Source: Opitutaceae bacterium
GTDB lineage: Bacteria; Verrucomicrobiota; Verrucomicrobiia; Opitutales; Opitutaceae
Assembly: GCA_002713695.1 (NCBI GenBank)
Contig: PAUB01000029.1
Span: 341,425 to 405,424, forward strand
Length of the DNA: 64,000 nt
Direction of reading: 5' to 3'
Numbering within the stretch: position 1 is the stretch's first letter; each line of letters begins with the position of its first letter. This document shows, piece by piece, positions 1 to 8,999 of this stretch. Made by a program: the position numbers and the translations under genes. A model generated the notes under the pieces. It did not search any database. It had not been told where the DNA came from and saw only the letters and a list, made by a program, of their open reading frames with translations.

Positions 1-22
1 TCTTACGTTCTGTTATCTCGTT

Positions 23-112
23 ATGAATGCTTCTGTTAATCCCTCGCGTCGGAATTTTCTCAAAACAGTCGTGGCTGGCAGTCTGGTCGGGCTCACTAAA
101 CCGGCCATGTGA
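23..112 (+). pseudogene. Tat signal peptide cut off from the following aminotransferase by TGA
   Basis: An ATG at 23 opens a 29-codon frame with the twin-arginine motif SRRNFLK at residues 8-14, followed by a hydrophobic stretch (VVAGSLVGL) and ending in ATG-TGA at 107-112. The next codon in the same frame is the ATG at 113 of the aminotransferase below. The two frames therefore look like one gene, a Tat-exported PLP enzyme, with one nonsense codon at the end of its signal peptide. Alternatives are translational reinitiation at the adjacent ATG, giving a cytoplasmic enzyme, some TGA readthrough, or a base-calling error. The motif and the frame are seen directly; the interpretation is inferred. 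Confidence 0.6.
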
Positions 113-1303
113 ATGGTTGATTTATCGACGGCCGGGGTTGCTGAATCAGGTGATTGGGTCGACGCCGTGCGTGCGCAAATACCAGCGACGAAGGCGGCGG
201 GGTATTTTCAAACGGGTGCGTTCGGGCCGTGCACTCGTCAGGTGATTGATCGCACGAATGAGCTGTTGATGCTCCAGAATCAGGGACCGGCCAATCCGCT
301 TTATTTGAATGTGATGAAAGAGGCGGAGAATTCCTGTCGTCCATTGATCGCGGCGGCTATGGGCGCGCATGAAGATGAAGTAGCTCTGACGCAAAGCACG
401 ACGGCGGGTTTAAACACCGTGATCTGGTCCATCGATTGGCAGAGGGGTGACGAAATCATCACGAGTGATCAGGAACATCCGGCACTGCTCCTGCCGATCT
501 ACAATCTGCACCAACGCTATGGCGTGAAATACCACAAGGCACCGATTGGTATTCATAAGAATGTCGTTGATGAGGTGATGAAACGCGTCACGACGCGCAC
601 GCGTCTCGTCGCGATGAGCCATGTATCGCGTCAAAGTGGACAAGTGGTCTCCGCGCAGAAATTGGCTTCTGCGCTCCGTGAACGAGGCATTTCTCTGATG
701 TTGGATGGAGCACAGGGTCCGGGTAACGTGCCAGTCAATTTCCACGAGTTGGGCTGCGACTATTACAGTATGTGCGGTCACAAGTGGCTGCTGGGGCCGA
801 AGGGCACGGGTGCATTGTTGGTGCGTAAAGATAAGCTAGATTCGACGTCGGTATCTTGGACGGGAGCACATGCACAGGCGGAGATGAATGCGGAGGGCGA
901 CTTTAAATGGCATCCGGATGCGCGGCGTTACGAATTCGCTACGCGCAACCAGGCTGGTTTCGGAGGTTGGGCGGAATCGTTGCGTTGGCTGGACTCAATC
1001 GGGTGGGAGAATATCCACGATCGGGTATCTCAACTTTCGGCTTATGCGTCCGAGGCGATTCAAAAGTCGGCGAAATTCTCTCTGGTATCTCCGAGTGAAT
1101 CCAGCCGCCAAAATGGAATCGTCGTGTTACGCCTCCCGAATGGTTTTAAGGGCATCGATCTCTATCATCGATTACGGGAGAAGGATGACATGCTGGTTTC
1201 GCCGGTGGATCACCCGCGGGACCTGCGAGTCTGTTTGCATTTCTTCAATACGGAATCGGAATTCGATGCCCTGCTTGGCCGTCTCGAAGTGTATTGTGCT
1301 TAG
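113..1303 (+). CDS. Class V aminotransferase / isopenicillin-N-epimerase-like PLP enzyme
   Basis: A 396-residue fold-type I PLP enzyme of the class V aminotransferase family, close to the isopenicillin N epimerase / cysteine desulfurase-like branch. The PLP lysine sits in SMCGHKWLLGPKGTG near residue 224. AQQ-type and aspartate motifs of the cofactor pocket are recognisable around LMLDGAQGP. Length is normal for a mature enzyme without signal. The ATG at 113 is the first usable start after the in-frame TGA at 110-112; an upstream Tat leader (23-112) suggests the ancestral protein was exported folded with its cofactor. Substrate cannot be told from sequence. It is followed by a truncated DUF58 gene. 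Confidence 0.85.
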   Translation: MVDLSTAGVAESGDWVDAVRAQIPATKAAGYFQTGAFGPCTRQVIDRTNELLMLQNQGPANPLYLNVMKEAENSCRPLIAAAMGAHEDEVALTQSTTAGLNTVIWSIDWQRGDEIITSDQEHPALLLPIYNLHQRYGVKYHKAPIGIHKNVVDEVMKRVTTRTRLVAMSHVSRQSGQVVSAQKLASALRERGISLMLDGAQGPGNVPVNFHELGCDYYSMCGHKWLLGPKGTGALLVRKDKLDSTSVSWTGAHAQAEMNAEGDFKWHPDARRYEFATRNQAGFGGWAESLRWLDSIGWENIHDRVSQLSAYASEAIQKSAKFSLVSPSESSRQNGIVVLRLPNGFKGIDLYHRLREKDDMLVSPVDHPRDLRVCLHFFNTESEFDALLGRLEVYCA

Positions 1304-1326
1304 GTGCGTATCGCTGGCGGAATGTG

Positions 1327-1662
1327 GTGTGGGCGTTGATCTATCCGCGTCAGGAGCAGCATATGGTGCCAACGGTATCCGGTGTGTTGTTGATCGGGCT
1401 TTCACTGGGGATAGGGATGACGGCCTACAATTCGTCGAACAACATTTTGTTCATCACTCTGGCGCTGATGTTGGCGTGTTTGATTTTGAGTGGAGTGCTC
1501 GCGTGGTTTAACTTTTCGAAAGTGCGCTGGCAGATTGCACGACCTGCTCTGGCGCGAGTCGGCCAATCGACCGCGGTGGCGCTGGAATTGGTGAATGGGA
1601 AAACGTTTTTGCCGACTTATGGCCTCGATTGCGCGATGCGTGCGCTCCTGGGCAAAGGCTGA
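1327..1662 (+). pseudogene. DUF58 protein, N-terminal stump
   Basis: The frame from the GTG at 1327 (or ATG at 1363) encodes about 111 residues matching the start of DUF58 proteins. These have a YPRQEQ-type segment, two membrane helices (roughly GVLLIGLSLGIG and ILFITLALMLACLILSG), the AYNSSNNILF loop, and the start of the beta domain ending KTFLPTYGL. DUF58 proteins usually run to 300-440 residues with a C-terminal von Willebrand-like part, all missing here. The frame stops at 1662, 47 bp before the end of the convergent mrdA. I read it as a truncated remnant. A frameshift near 1625 may also be involved, since the next frame stays open briefly. Confidence 0.7.
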
Positions 1663-1708
1663 GCCGTGTTTCGCACAGCACGCAATACGTGGCGGCAAGT
1701 GCGCCGTT

Positions 1709-3742
1709 CTAAGTCACCGTCTTTACGCTAGGAGCAGCTTCTGTTGGCACGGGCGTTTCCTGCTCGGCTCCGCTATCCTCAATCACTTCGATCGGTTCCG
1801 GTTCTGGCAGTGGAGGACGAGGCGAATTTTTCTTAAAATACTCCTGCATGATCAAGCTCGCGACGGGTGCGGCATATAGACCTCCCCCAAATTCTTCTCC
1901 AGCGACGTCACCTTCGATCACCACGGCGATGGCGATTTGGGGATCTTCGACTGGGGCATAGCAGATAAACCACGCGGCATTTTTAACCCCGGGGATTTGA
2001 GCAGTGCCAGTTTTGCCCGCAATGCGCACTCCGGGCACTCGTAAGCCTGGGATATTACTCAGCACGCGTGCGGTGCCAGTCGTGGTAACGGCCTCCATAC
2101 CCGCGACTATGGCCGCCCGATGCTCGGATGTGAGTCCAATCTTCTCGTGGCGTTGAGTGGGAGTATTGGGGCGATGAATAAGCGTGGGTTGGGTAAAAAC
2201 TTCATCGCGCGCGACCGAAGCGGTGAAGACAGCCATGCCCAATGGCGTAGCGAGCACGAAGCCCTGACCGATGGCCATATTGGCGGTGTCACCGGGATAC
2301 CATTTCTGGCCCATATTCTTAATTTTCCAGTCGTTGTCGGGAGCCACCATGCGGTTGGTCTCGTAAGGCAACTCGATTCCAGTCGGGCGATCAAGGCGGA
2401 ATCGACGCGCTTCAGCAGCGACTCGATCCGGCGTGGTGAGCCATCCCACTTCGTAGTAATAAATATCGCAACTGGAGGAGATGGCTTCGGGGAGCAGCAC
2501 ATCGCCATGAACGCCGCGGCCATTGTAACAGACGAAGCGTCGGCTGTGTTTGTGAAGCGCTCCCTGACAGTTGATGATCGATTCCTCGGGTGTGATCGCG
2601 CCATTGCGCAATCCAGCGATCGTGGTGAGGATTTTGTAGGTCGATCCAGGAGGGTAGGCGCTGTTGATCGCGCGGTTGCTCCAGGCCTGACGCGCTTCTA
2701 TGTCGGCACTCGATTTGTGGGTGAGGCGCGGTGAGAAATCGCGAAGATCGTAGTCGGGCACACTGGCCATCACCAAGACTTCACCTGTGTTCACATCCAT
2801 CGCGACGGCCGCACCGGGGGTGTCAAATTCGCGCAGTTTTTTCTCCGCAGCTTGCTGGAGATCGATGTCCAGCGAGGTGATCAGGTTTTGACCTTGCACG
2901 GGTTGCCGTTTTTCCAGCGCAGGATTGATCCGATAACCCGAGGGATCGACGCGAAAAATCGTGCCGCCAGCTACACCTTGGAGTTGTTCGTCGAAGGTTT
3001 TCTCGAGTCCGTTGCGCCCAACACTACCTTTGAGTTTAAAGGTGCGCAGGTCGTTACCGGGAAACTCGTCGGCATCGAAGTCAGAATTTACTCCCACGTA
3101 ACCCAGGGTATGCGATGCAGCAGCGCCGAATGGATAGTAGCGGGTGCTCGATGTATAGACCTGAAGAGGAGAACTGACCGGCAGACTTTCGAGGAGTCGT
3201 GCGTATTCGTTAGGTTCTAGATCTTCGAGTAAAGTGTAGGGCAGCAGAAGCGAACGCACGAAGTGGCGACTGAGATCGCGGCCATCGACTTTCTCGTCGC
3301 GTTTGAGAATGCGGTTCACTTCGTCGAGGTAGCGTTGAACCACACTCGATCGAGCGAGCTGGTTCATCTCCGTGCGATTGGGGACGTCTTTATCGCCGGC
3401 GTCGCGGAAGTTTTTTCGGATGACGATATATTCGCGCCGGAATTCACGGCGGAGTTCGTCGAGGTAAAGGACGGCTGAGAATCGAGGGCGATTGCCGACG
3501 AGGAGACGCCCTTCACGATCATAGATATTGCCGCGTGGTCCGGGAACGAGGATGCGGCGCTGGCTTTGGAGGCGTTCGCGTTCGCTCGATTCGTCGACTT
3601 TGAAGAGCTGTTGATAGGCCACGCCTCCCGCGAGAACGATCAGCATCAGGGCAATGAAGAAATAGAAGAGAATGACCCGTGGATCGTAATTCTTGTGCGA
3701 TTCGACGAGGCTGCCGGATTGATCTGCGAGGTTGTTGGGCAT
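1709..3742 (-). CDS. mrdA: Penicillin-binding protein 2 (elongasome transpeptidase)
   Basis: 677 residues. Class B PBP that cross-links peptidoglycan in the periplasm during lateral wall growth, working with RodA and MreBCD. A short cytoplasmic start is followed by one membrane anchor (about 23-44), a dimerisation/pedestal region with RRILVPGPRGNIYDR at about 62-76, and the transpeptidase domain. The acyl-enzyme serine is S367 in the STYK motif (367-370). The second motif reads S424-C-D, comparable to the SAD of E. coli PBP2, and KTGT is at 577-580. The C-terminal 40 residues are acidic and proline-rich. It is the last gene of mreB-mreC-mreD-mrdA; rodA is not adjacent. Confidence 0.96.
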   Translation of the reverse strand: MPNNLADQSGSLVESHKNYDPRVILFYFFIALMLIVLAGGVAYQQLFKVDESSERERLQSQRRILVPGPRGNIYDREGRLLVGNRPRFSAVLYLDELRREFRREYIVIRKNFRDAGDKDVPNRTEMNQLARSSVVQRYLDEVNRILKRDEKVDGRDLSRHFVRSLLLPYTLLEDLEPNEYARLLESLPVSSPLQVYTSSTRYYPFGAAASHTLGYVGVNSDFDADEFPGNDLRTFKLKGSVGRNGLEKTFDEQLQGVAGGTIFRVDPSGYRINPALEKRQPVQGQNLITSLDIDLQQAAEKKLREFDTPGAAVAMDVNTGEVLVMASVPDYDLRDFSPRLTHKSSADIEARQAWSNRAINSAYPPGSTYKILTTIAGLRNGAITPEESIINCQGALHKHSRRFVCYNGRGVHGDVLLPEAISSSCDIYYYEVGWLTTPDRVAAEARRFRLDRPTGIELPYETNRMVAPDNDWKIKNMGQKWYPGDTANMAIGQGFVLATPLGMAVFTASVARDEVFTQPTLIHRPNTPTQRHEKIGLTSEHRAAIVAGMEAVTTTGTARVLSNIPGLRVPGVRIAGKTGTAQIPGVKNAAWFICYAPVEDPQIAIAVVIEGDVAGEEFGGGLYAAPVASLIMQEYFKKNSPRPPLPEPEPIEVIEDSGAEQETPVPTEAAPSVKTVT

Positions 3743-3750
3743 CGGAATCT

Positions 3751-4260
3751 TTAGAACCGGCGGGCCCGATATTGCTCGAGACTAAGGAGTGAAGTTTGCA
3801 GCGCGAAAAACCACGGTGCGATTAGCAGCAGAACAAACTGCGAAATGAGCAGATCCCAGATGAGCCGTGGCAGCACGGGCATGAGTTGCAGCGGACCAAC
3901 GACAAGAATAATCGTCAGAGCAAAGTAGAGCGCGATGTTGGCCACAAAAGCGATGATCACTTGGGTGGCGGTTTGTTCCACGGGAATGCTCGATTGGATT
4001 TTGATGATGAGCGCGTGAGTTAGCGTGAAAAGTAGCGTGTGCGTGCCGAAAGGCACGGGAGAGTTTGCATCGCAAAGTAGGCCCGCACAGAGGGTGGCGT
4101 AGATGCCATCACGCAGAGGTAGTCGCAGCGCGGTGAGGGTGACGAAGAGCGAGGCGACGAATAGATAGAGATGCCAAACCGCGAGGTAGTGATTTATTTG
4201 GGATAGCAGTGCCCAAAGCAGAAGTTGGCTGAAAAATGTGATCAGATTGTGTCGAAGCAT
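3751..4260 (-). CDS. mreD: Rod shape-determining protein MreD
   Basis: 169 residues and almost entirely hydrophobic, with about five predicted membrane helices, as expected for MreD, the polytopic inner-membrane partner of MreC. Sequence conservation of this family is low, so the call rests on topology, length and its fixed place between mreC and mrdA. It starts 4 bp after the mreC stop and ends 8 bp before mrdA, which argues for one transcript and coupled translation. The segment GLLCDANSPVPFGTHTLLF matches the conserved G-hydrophobic-D-hydrophobic region of MreD proteins. Confidence 0.88.
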   Translation of the reverse strand: MLRHNLITFFSQLLLWALLSQINHYLAVWHLYLFVASLFVTLTALRLPLRDGIYATLCAGLLCDANSPVPFGTHTLLFTLTHALIIKIQSSIPVEQTATQVIIAFVANIALYFALTIILVVGPLQLMPVLPRLIWDLLISQFVLLLIAPWFFALQTSLLSLEQYRARRF

Positions 4261-4264
4261 GGTC

Positions 4265-5095
4265 TCAATCCGTCGTTAGCGGCACGAGCACGGTGACTTC
4301 GATGAATTCACTGAGCATGGGATCGAGCTCGATCTCACCGGTTTTGAAAAGACCGTCGGTGCTGGGCTCAAGTTTGACGACGCGACCTAATGTGATGCCG
4401 GGGGGGAACACTCCGCCGAGTCCGGAAGTCACCAAACGTTTCGGCGCCGTGGCACTGGCGAAGATATCGATGGGCACGAATTCGACGTCACCGCGCGCTG
4501 GACCGAAAGTGGGGTTGATACCGCCTTGGTAGCTCATGGGTCGATCATCGCCTTCGACTACGGCGGCCAATCGAATGGTCGGGCTGCTGATGAGATCGAC
4601 GGTGGAGGTATAGGCATGCACCGCGGTCACGCGACCGACTACACCTCCGGAAAAGACGACGGGGGCTCCGACTGGGATGTTGTAATTGCTGCCTTTGCGA
4701 ATCGTGAGGCGTTGCCACCAGGCAGAGAAATCCCGACGTACGACTCGCGCGTGTTCGAATCGATACTCGGTTTGCGCGGGCACCCGGAGGAGATCTTCAA
4801 GTCGGGTGATGTCCTCGCGAAGTTTGTCGTTTTCCTGCGCAGTGAGTGAATAGGAGGCGTTGATTCGGGCGAGGTCGCGCCCGGCTTCGATCAGCTCTTT
4901 CTTGGATTGGTTTCGCAGAGACCAGAAATCCTGCAGGCTGCGCACGTAGGAGGCGCTGACAGTGATGGGGGCCTGCAATTCATAGAAAGAGACCCGCATG
5001 AACGTCTTGATCGCCACGGGCAGAACAAGCCATGCGGCGATGACTACACCGAGGGTCAGTAAAGGTCTGGCCTGATCAAAACGTTTAAAATGCAC
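4265..5095 (-). CDS. mreC: Rod shape-determining protein MreC
   Basis: 276 residues. Periplasmic scaffold that links cytoplasmic MreB filaments to PBP2. A single N-terminal transmembrane helix (about 12-35) is followed by a coiled coil (about 60-110, rich in E, L, R) and two beta domains typical of MreC. GGVVGRVTAVHAYTSTVDLISSP is in the first beta domain, and a conserved late stretch GLGGVFPPGITLGRV is in the second. The length fits the family. It lies 82 bp downstream of mreB and almost touches mreD. Confidence 0.95.
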   Translation of the reverse strand: MHFKRFDQARPLLTLGVVIAAWLVLPVAIKTFMRVSFYELQAPITVSASYVRSLQDFWSLRNQSKKELIEAGRDLARINASYSLTAQENDKLREDITRLEDLLRVPAQTEYRFEHARVVRRDFSAWWQRLTIRKGSNYNIPVGAPVVFSGGVVGRVTAVHAYTSTVDLISSPTIRLAAVVEGDDRPMSYQGGINPTFGPARGDVEFVPIDIFASATAPKRLVTSGLGGVFPPGITLGRVVKLEPSTDGLFKTGEIELDPMLSEFIEVTVLVPLTTD

Positions 5096-5177
5096 GGACT
5101 GGTTCGGACGCTAAGTCGTGTGGCTGTCGTCGTCAACGCCACCGGCTCGTGTTTGCTCCGAAACTGTCAGCCACGGC

Positions 5178-6194
5178 TCAAACGTGCTGCATCAGCCAGG
5201 CGAGATCGCTGAGCACTTCCCCAGTGCCGTTGGCGACCGCGGAGAGGGGGTCTTCGGCGATGGTCACGGGGAGTCCGGTCTTATCACTGAGGAGACGGTC
5301 GAAACCGCGGATCAATGCACCGCCACCGGCGATCACGAAACCGCGATCCACGAGATCGGCAGAAAGTTCAGGCGGGCAGCGTTCAAGGGTCACGCGCACG
5401 GCATCCACGATCGCGGCAATCGTATCGCCGAGGGCTTCGCGGATTTCCTGCGAAGTGATGTGAATGGTTTTAGGAAGACCAGCGACAGAATCGCGGCCTT
5501 TCACCTCCATGGTGAGTTCTTCTTCGAGCGGATAGGCGGAGCCGACGCGACATTTGATTTCCTCAGCGGTGCGTTCACCGATAAGCAAATTGTAGGCGCG
5601 CTTCATATAATTGATGATGGCGGTATCGAGCTCATCACCAGCGACACGAATCGATTTCGAGAAAACGATGCCGTTGAGCGAGATGATCGCGATCTCGGTC
5701 GTGCCACCGCCGATATCGACGATCATGTTGGCGGCGGGTTCATCGATCGGGAGTCCCACCCCGATGGCAGCGGCCATAGGCTCTGGAATCGTGATGACAT
5801 CGCGGGCGCCAGCGTGGAGGGCCGAATCTTTCACCGCGCGTTTCTCAACTTCGGTGATACCAGAGGGAATCGCGATGACGACGCGAGGTGGGGCGCGGAA
5901 AGAGGTATTGGAAACTTTACGGATGAAGTAGCGCAACATCGCTTCGGTGACATCGAAGTCGGCGATCACACCGTCTTTCATCGGGCGGATGGCCGTGATG
6001 TTTCCGGGGGTGCGACCGAGCATGCGCTTGGCCTCGTCACCAACGGCGCGAACCTTGCGAGTAACGGTATCGAGGGCGACCACGGAGGGTTCGCGTAGGA
6101 CGATGCCTTTGTCTTTCACGTAGACGAGCGTGTTGGCAGTGCCTAAGTCGATGCCGATATCGTTGGAAAAGTAGCCGAGAAAATTAGCTGCCAT
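5178..6194 (-). CDS. mreB: Rod shape-determining protein MreB (bacterial actin)
   Basis: 338 residues, full length. Cytoplasmic actin homologue that forms membrane-bound filaments directing cell-wall elongation. The actin-fold ATPase signatures are intact: phosphate-1 motif [14 protein letters not shown] near residue 13, phosphate-2 motif [15 protein letters not shown] near 158, and adenosine motif [14 protein letters not shown] near 287. The N-terminus MAANFLGYF gives a short hydrophobic membrane-binding tip. First gene of the mreBCD-mrdA unit; the promoter should lie in the AT-rich 157-bp gap shared with the divergent antiporter gene. Confidence 0.98.
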   Translation of the reverse strand: MAANFLGYFSNDIGIDLGTANTLVYVKDKGIVLREPSVVALDTVTRKVRAVGDEAKRMLGRTPGNITAIRPMKDGVIADFDVTEAMLRYFIRKVSNTSFRAPPRVVIAIPSGITEVEKRAVKDSALHAGARDVITIPEPMAAAIGVGLPIDEPAANMIVDIGGGTTEIAIISLNGIVFSKSIRVAGDELDTAIINYMKRAYNLLIGERTAEEIKCRVGSAYPLEEELTMEVKGRDSVAGLPKTIHITSQEIREALGDTIAAIVDAVRVTLERCPPELSADLVDRGFVIAGGGALIRGFDRLLSDKTGLPVTIAEDPLSAVANGTGEVLSDLAWLMQHV

Positions 6195-6351
6195 AATTGT
6201 GAGTGGTTTGGCTGTGTTCCGCCAACGGAAACGAACTAGTGGCGATGGGGTGTGTCAACGAGGTAAATTATATGAAGAATAGAATCTTATGAAGCAAGCT
6301 TGACCCACCGACTAGTCAGGCGCGTGCTTAATATTATCAAAGTGATCGTTA

Positions 6352-8649
6352 ATGCACGGTATTGATTTCATCCAAGATTTGGCAGTGGTCGTCCTCGTGG
6401 CGGGTTTAGTGGGCTGGGGCTGCCAACGAATCGGACTCTCTGTAGTGGTAGGCTACCTGCTCGCGGGCATGGCGATCGGGCCATTTAACCTGCCGGTTGC
6501 CTTGGTCTCGGATATGCACCGGATCGAGACACTTTCTCAGATGGGGCTGGTTTTCCTGATGTTCTCAATCGGGATGAAGCTGAGTTTGAGGAAACTGAGA
6601 AAACTCGGGATTGCTCTCGTGATCGCCACCGGAATCGAGGCCATAATTATTTATCAACTCACGCGAGTGGCAGGTGGCATGATGGGGTTGGGCGCGACAG
6701 AGGCAGTTTTTCTGGCGGCGATGCTGATGATATCCAGTTCAGCGATCATTATCAGAGTGCTTGCGGATGTCGGCGCCTCCCACGAAAAAACCGGCCAGAT
6801 GGCGATGGGTGTATTCGTGGTCGAAGATGTGATCGCGGTGCTTTTGCTGACGGGTTTGAGCTCCTATGCGAGCTTGGCGGGCGCCCATGCCGAAGCGACT
6901 CCGCTCTCGCAAACGCTCATGATGCTGACGGTGTTTATCGTGCTGGTCGGCGTGGTGGGGGTGCTCGTGGTGCCGTGGTTGCTGAAAAAGCTTAGCAAAA
7001 CCGGTAGCGCGGAATTGCCGACTTTGGTGCAGGTGGGCTTGTTATTTGTGCTGGCGGCGGCAGCGCATCGCGCGGGATTCTCTTTAGCTCTGGGCGCCTT
7101 TTTACTCGGCGCGATCATCGCAGATACATCTCAACGACCTCAGGTAGATCGAACCTTCGAGGGACTGCGCGATGTATTTAGCGCCGTATTTTTTGTGGCG
7201 ATCGGGATGTTGATCGATGTGCGCGCCCTGTGGGATGTGTGGGGATTGGTGCTGGGGGTGACGGCCTTGGCACTGGGAGGACGGTTCTTGGCTTGCTCGA
7301 CTGGCTTATTGATCACGGGATCGCCAACTCGGGAAGCGATCAAAGTGGGCCTTTTCGTGGTGCCGGTGGGGGAGTTTACTTTTATCATCGCTCAGCTGGG
7401 CATTACTGGAGGCGTGCTGCCGCAGAGTTTTCAAACGATAGCCGTGGGCGTGGCATTGCTGACGACATTGATGGCCCCGATTCTGGCGCGACGCTCTACG
7501 CGTTTTGCCGGTTGGTGCGAAGCTCGTGAACCTGCTTGGTTGTCGGCGTGGTTGCGATCCTATCGAGATTGGCTCGGCCGGCTCGAAGCGAAAGGAGCGC
7601 GCAATATGCTTTGGCAGATGAGCAAAAAGCGACTGATCCAGATTGGAGTTGAATTGCTCTTGATCACGGGGTTGCTCGTGTTTTCCGGACCACTACTGCG
7701 TTTGATTTTGGATGCGGTTCCACACGATTGGCTGTTCCCGAATGGCCCTCAGGCGATATTTTGGGGTGCAATCAGTTTCTTAGTGCTGGTGCCACTGATC
7801 GCGGTATGGCGGAACCTAGCGGTGCTCGCGATGCTATTCACGGAGGTCGTCTTTTCATCGCATCCTAAACAGGGGGCTAGGTTTGCCCCCGTGCTGGAAT
7901 TTGCGCTGAAAGTATTCAGCGGTCTTATCGTCTTTTTGTGGGTGAGTGCTTTTCTGCCGCTGAGTGGAAGTGCGCGATGGGTGCCGTTCGTCGTGGTGGC
8001 GGTGGTGGCCTTGGTGATCGTGCTGTTTCGGCGCAAGCTTATCTATTGGCACAGCGTGCTGGAAGTGGGTTTGCAGGAGCATCTCACGCAACCCGCGACT
8101 GGGGGTGCGGCTCCGGTCTGGCTAAAACCACACGCGGAGTGGAATCTTACCTTGGAAGAATGCATGGTGCCTGATTTGGCGGATGTGCGCGGACGCAGCT
8201 TGGCTCAATTGGAGCTACGGAAAAAACTCGGCTGCACGGTTGCAGGAGTTGAAAGGCAAGGGGTCATGGTCGAATCGCCGCCAGCGTCTTTTGCGCTTTA
8301 TCCGCGCGATCGGGTTTTGTTGTTGGGCACTCCTGACCAGACCTCATCAGGCAAGGCATTGATCATGGGAGTCTCTGGTGCGATTCCCTCCTCAGGTTTT
8401 GACGAAGTGCGAATGGAAGCGGTGACGCTTGCGAGCGAGAGCTCGATGGTGGATTGCAGCCTGAAAGAGTTGGGACTTTCCAAAAAAGTGGGTGTTCAAG
8501 TCGCGGGGATCAATCGACAGGGCGTTCGCTCTCTCAATCCCGGTGCGAAAGACGTGTTATTGGCCGGCGACGAAATTCTCGTCCTCGGCACGAACGAACA
8601 GATTGCCGCTTTTACGGAGTTAGCTGTCGCTCCTCAGAAGAGCGCATAA
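6352..8649 (+). CDS. CPA2-family monovalent cation:proton antiporter (KefB/YbaL-like) with two RCK-C domains
   Basis: 765 residues. The first about 390 residues form the Na+/H+-exchanger fold with about 12 helices; GYLLAGMAIGP and FMLFSIGM-like segments are typical of KefB/KefC. A second hydrophobic region follows (about 430-565, four to five helices). Then come two tandem TrkA-C/RCK-C domains, about 598-665 (VPDLADVRGRSLAQLEL) and 690-758 (SLKELGLSKKVGVQVAG). No Rossmann TrkA-N/RCK-N domain is present, so NAD- or glutathione-type gating as in KefC is unlikely. RCK-C domains often bind small ligands, including c-di-AMP in some bacteria; a diadenylate cyclase gene lies 6 kb away. Ion specificity (K+ or Na+) is not determinable. 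Confidence 0.9.
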   Translation: MHGIDFIQDLAVVVLVAGLVGWGCQRIGLSVVVGYLLAGMAIGPFNLPVALVSDMHRIETLSQMGLVFLMFSIGMKLSLRKLRKLGIALVIATGIEAIIIYQLTRVAGGMMGLGATEAVFLAAMLMISSSAIIIRVLADVGASHEKTGQMAMGVFVVEDVIAVLLLTGLSSYASLAGAHAEATPLSQTLMMLTVFIVLVGVVGVLVVPWLLKKLSKTGSAELPTLVQVGLLFVLAAAAHRAGFSLALGAFLLGAIIADTSQRPQVDRTFEGLRDVFSAVFFVAIGMLIDVRALWDVWGLVLGVTALALGGRFLACSTGLLITGSPTREAIKVGLFVVPVGEFTFIIAQLGITGGVLPQSFQTIAVGVALLTTLMAPILARRSTRFAGWCEAREPAWLSAWLRSYRDWLGRLEAKGARNMLWQMSKKRLIQIGVELLLITGLLVFSGPLLRLILDAVPHDWLFPNGPQAIFWGAISFLVLVPLIAVWRNLAVLAMLFTEVVFSSHPKQGARFAPVLEFALKVFSGLIVFLWVSAFLPLSGSARWVPFVVVAVVALVIVLFRRKLIYWHSVLEVGLQEHLTQPATGGAAPVWLKPHAEWNLTLEECMVPDLADVRGRSLAQLELRKKLGCTVAGVERQGVMVESPPASFALYPRDRVLLLGTPDQTSSGKALIMGVSGAIPSSGFDEVRMEAVTLASESSMVDCSLKELGLSKKVGVQVAGINRQGVRSLNPGAKDVLLAGDEILVLGTNEQIAAFTELAVAPQKSA

Positions 8650-8674
8650 AAAAGCACGCCGGTCATGGCGTGCT
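8648..8674 (-). terminator. Intrinsic terminator of tatA
   Basis: Perfect 8-bp stem AGCACGCC (8653-8660) / GGCGTGCT (8667-8674) with a 6-nt loop. Read on the minus strand it is followed by a run of T. It sits between the tatA stop and the convergent antiporter stop, overlapping the latter's last codon. Confidence 0.8.
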
Positions 8675-8699
8675 CGAAAGATTGAGGAATATGCGGAGA

Positions 8700-8933
8700 T
8701 CAGCTGTTCCCGTGGGTGTCCTTGGGATCGACCTTATTTTCGGCGTCCGGTTTGGCGGTCGCTTCATCTTCGTCAGTGGCCTTCTTGAATTCCTTAATCG
8801 ATTGGCCGAGACCTTTGGCGAGGCCGGGGAGTTTGGCTCCGCCGAACAGCACAAGCAGGATGATCAAAATGACCACCAGCTCGGTCGTCCCGAGACCGAA
8901 GATACCTGCGAGAATGGCGAGAGAAGTTTCCAT
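8700..8933 (-). CDS. tatA: Sec-independent protein translocase subunit TatA/E
   Basis: 77 residues. Membrane component that forms the pore of the twin-arginine translocase exporting folded proteins. It has a short periplasmic N-terminus, one membrane helix ([18 protein letters not shown], about 15-32), the hinge FGGAKLP, the amphipathic helix [16 protein letters not shown], and an acidic, lysine-rich tail. Length and motif order are those of TatA rather than TatB. tatC is not next to it. A terminator follows at 8648-8674. The damaged Tat signal at 23-112 shows a client-type gene in the same window. Confidence 0.95.
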   Translation of the reverse strand: METSLAILAGIFGLGTTELVVILIILLVLFGGAKLPGLAKGLGQSIKEFKKATDEDEATAKPDAENKVDPKDTHGNS

Positions 8934-8999
8934 AGCGACAAGGTAGTTTGCTGACTCTACCTGTAAAGCGGTAAAGCTGGAGCCGGTTCGGGCCGAAGA

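Noticed and set aside
107..115. Selenocysteine insertion at the TGA of the aminotransferase leader
   Set aside because: The TGA is at the signal-peptide border, no SECIS-like hairpin follows, and Sec is not expected there.
5118..6098. Long open frame of 326 codons on the plus strand
   Set aside because: It is antisense to mreB, whose actin motifs are intact; the translation is rich in charged low-complexity residues and matches nothing.
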